Positions 63,566-64,000 of a stretch of DNA of 64,000 bases are shown here, piece after piece (the stretch's first letter is position 1; every line of letters begins with the position of its first letter). A program made the translations under genes and the position numbers. Source of the DNA: Ilyomonas sp965277535 (lineage in GTDB: Bacteria; Bacteroidota; Bacteroidia; Chitinophagales; Chitinophagaceae); contig OZ255825.1 in NCBI GenBank assembly GCA_965277535.1, positions 3,100,001 through 3,164,000 on the forward strand. The letters run 5' to 3'. Below the pieces are notes generated by a model. The model was not told where the DNA came from, did not search any database, and was given only the letters and a program-made list of their open reading frames with translations.

Positions 63566-63750
63566 AGACCATCATTTCTTTGTTTCAACAATAAACTTTT
63601 GCGTGGCTCAGGCACAGCTTTGTAATCGTACGGACAATTTCTACAACCATTGCCACAGCAATAACCCCGCTGCAACAGGTAGTCAGCAGTAAACACAACT
63701 AAGCCATCGTTGTTGCTGTAAGCTTCATCATCGTCCATCAATCGTTTCAT
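63520..63750 (-). CDS. DUF5522-like small Cys-rich protein
   Basis: A protein of 76 residues. The core YLLQRGYCCGNGCRNCPYDY near 24-43, with four cysteines, matches DUF5522 and probably binds metal. The last about 17 residues (DGLNHGDTENTKVHKKE) are encoded by the palindromic repeat, so the C-terminus has been extended by that element. Its start overlaps the TrmB-like stop by 23 bases, suggesting co-transcription. Confidence 0.75.
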   Translation of the reverse strand: MKRLMDDDEAYSNNDGLVVFTADYLLQRGYCCGNGCRNCPYDYKAVPEPRKSLLLKQRNDGLNHGDTENTKVHKKE

Positions 63751-64000
63751 ATTCCCATTGTTTTAGCTCCTCTTCTTTATCAACCGATACATCATTATTC
63801 AAACAAAAACAAAGATAGAAAATGCGCCCGCTCCCTGCAATGTCTAACTTTTCGTAATGCGTTTTTATTTTTAGTTCCGGCGCTATGTTTTCATCAGCAT
63901 ATACATCATCATTATCATGCAGCAACGTTAGGTTATACACCTCAATTACTTTCTTTGTAAAATGATACAGGGCAGGACTATCGGTTTTCAAATGCACACA
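63728..64000 (-). CDS. trmB: tRNA (guanine-N7)-methyltransferase-like, C-terminal fragment
   Basis: The 90 visible codons run in from the right edge (CVHLKTDSPALYHFTKKVIE...). HLKTDSPALYHFTKKV and LKIKTHYEKLDIAGSGRIFY match the end of TrmB enzymes, where FxxxK and THYE motifs recognise tRNA. The SAM-binding N-terminal part lies outside. The assignment is moderately sure because only the C-terminus is seen. Confidence 0.75.
   Translation of the reverse strand, partial: CVHLKTDSPALYHFTKKVIEVYNLTLLHDNDDVYADENIAPELKIKTHYEKLDIAGSGRIFYLCFCLNNDVSVDKEEELKQWEYETIDGR

Overview
The window looks like a chromosomal segment of a Bacteroidota bacterium, most likely of the Chitinophagaceae type. The signs are: TonB-dependent receptors with carboxypeptidase-regulatory-like N-termini, type IX secretion sorting domains of both type A (34.7-38.2 kb) and type B (54.3-56.7 kb), a Rho with a long charged insert, promoters of the TANNTTTG class, and the long form of IspH. 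No rRNA, CRISPR array, integrase or complete insertion sequence is visible. One tRNA is present, initiator tRNA-fMet at 51108-51179.

Layout. 1-7511 (minus strand) is a tight operon that runs off the left edge: a lipoprotein with a vWA-like fold, a four-helix membrane protein, a tubulin/FtsZ-like GTPase, an 1150-residue protein with an actin/Hsp70 ATPase core, and a DnaK-like protein. This combination of cytoskeletal-type NTPases with a membrane module is the most unusual gene set in the window. 7.9-24.5 kb is mostly housekeeping (Nif3-like protein, zinc-ribbon coiled coil, CysK, TrxB, FolB, pyrophosphatase, HemW, an outer-membrane BamA-like protein, an M13 peptidase) with three very small membrane ORFs. 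24.9-26.7 kb holds a two-gene candidate defence unit (TIR-like domain plus C-terminal GAF-like region, then a polytopic membrane protein), followed by a broken lipoprotein gene. 27-38 kb holds an RDD protein, a TonB-type receptor, a propeller-type histidine kinase with its LuxR-type regulator, and a large secreted repeat protein. 38.6-50.9 kb holds a methyltransferase, IspH, DUF983, MurF, Rho, an M1 peptidase, a TonB-dependent receptor under a TPP riboswitch, and a head-GIN-domain protein. 51-58.4 kb holds the tRNA, a MITE-like palindromic element, a GH78-type rhamnosidase, an NHL-repeat surface protein and an esterase. 58.5-62.6 kb is an AT-rich defence island: DNA methyltransferase, AIPR protein and a TdeIII-like restriction endonuclease in one operon. 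The right edge carries an alkyltransferase-like protein, a DUF5522 protein and the C-terminus of a TrmB-like tRNA methyltransferase.

Intergenic DNA is rich in repeats: several families of long imperfect palindromes, CAAG-rich low-complexity tracts, and strong terminators. An 11-mer, GCAAAAACAAA (or its complement TTTGTTTTTGC), was found by eye at 26 exact sites between 4.7 and 57.0 kb. It lies in genes and in gaps on both strands, is often paired in terminator stems, and is absent from the last 7 kb, which include the foreign-looking defence island. The pattern resembles a DNA-uptake-type or other genome-wide signal.
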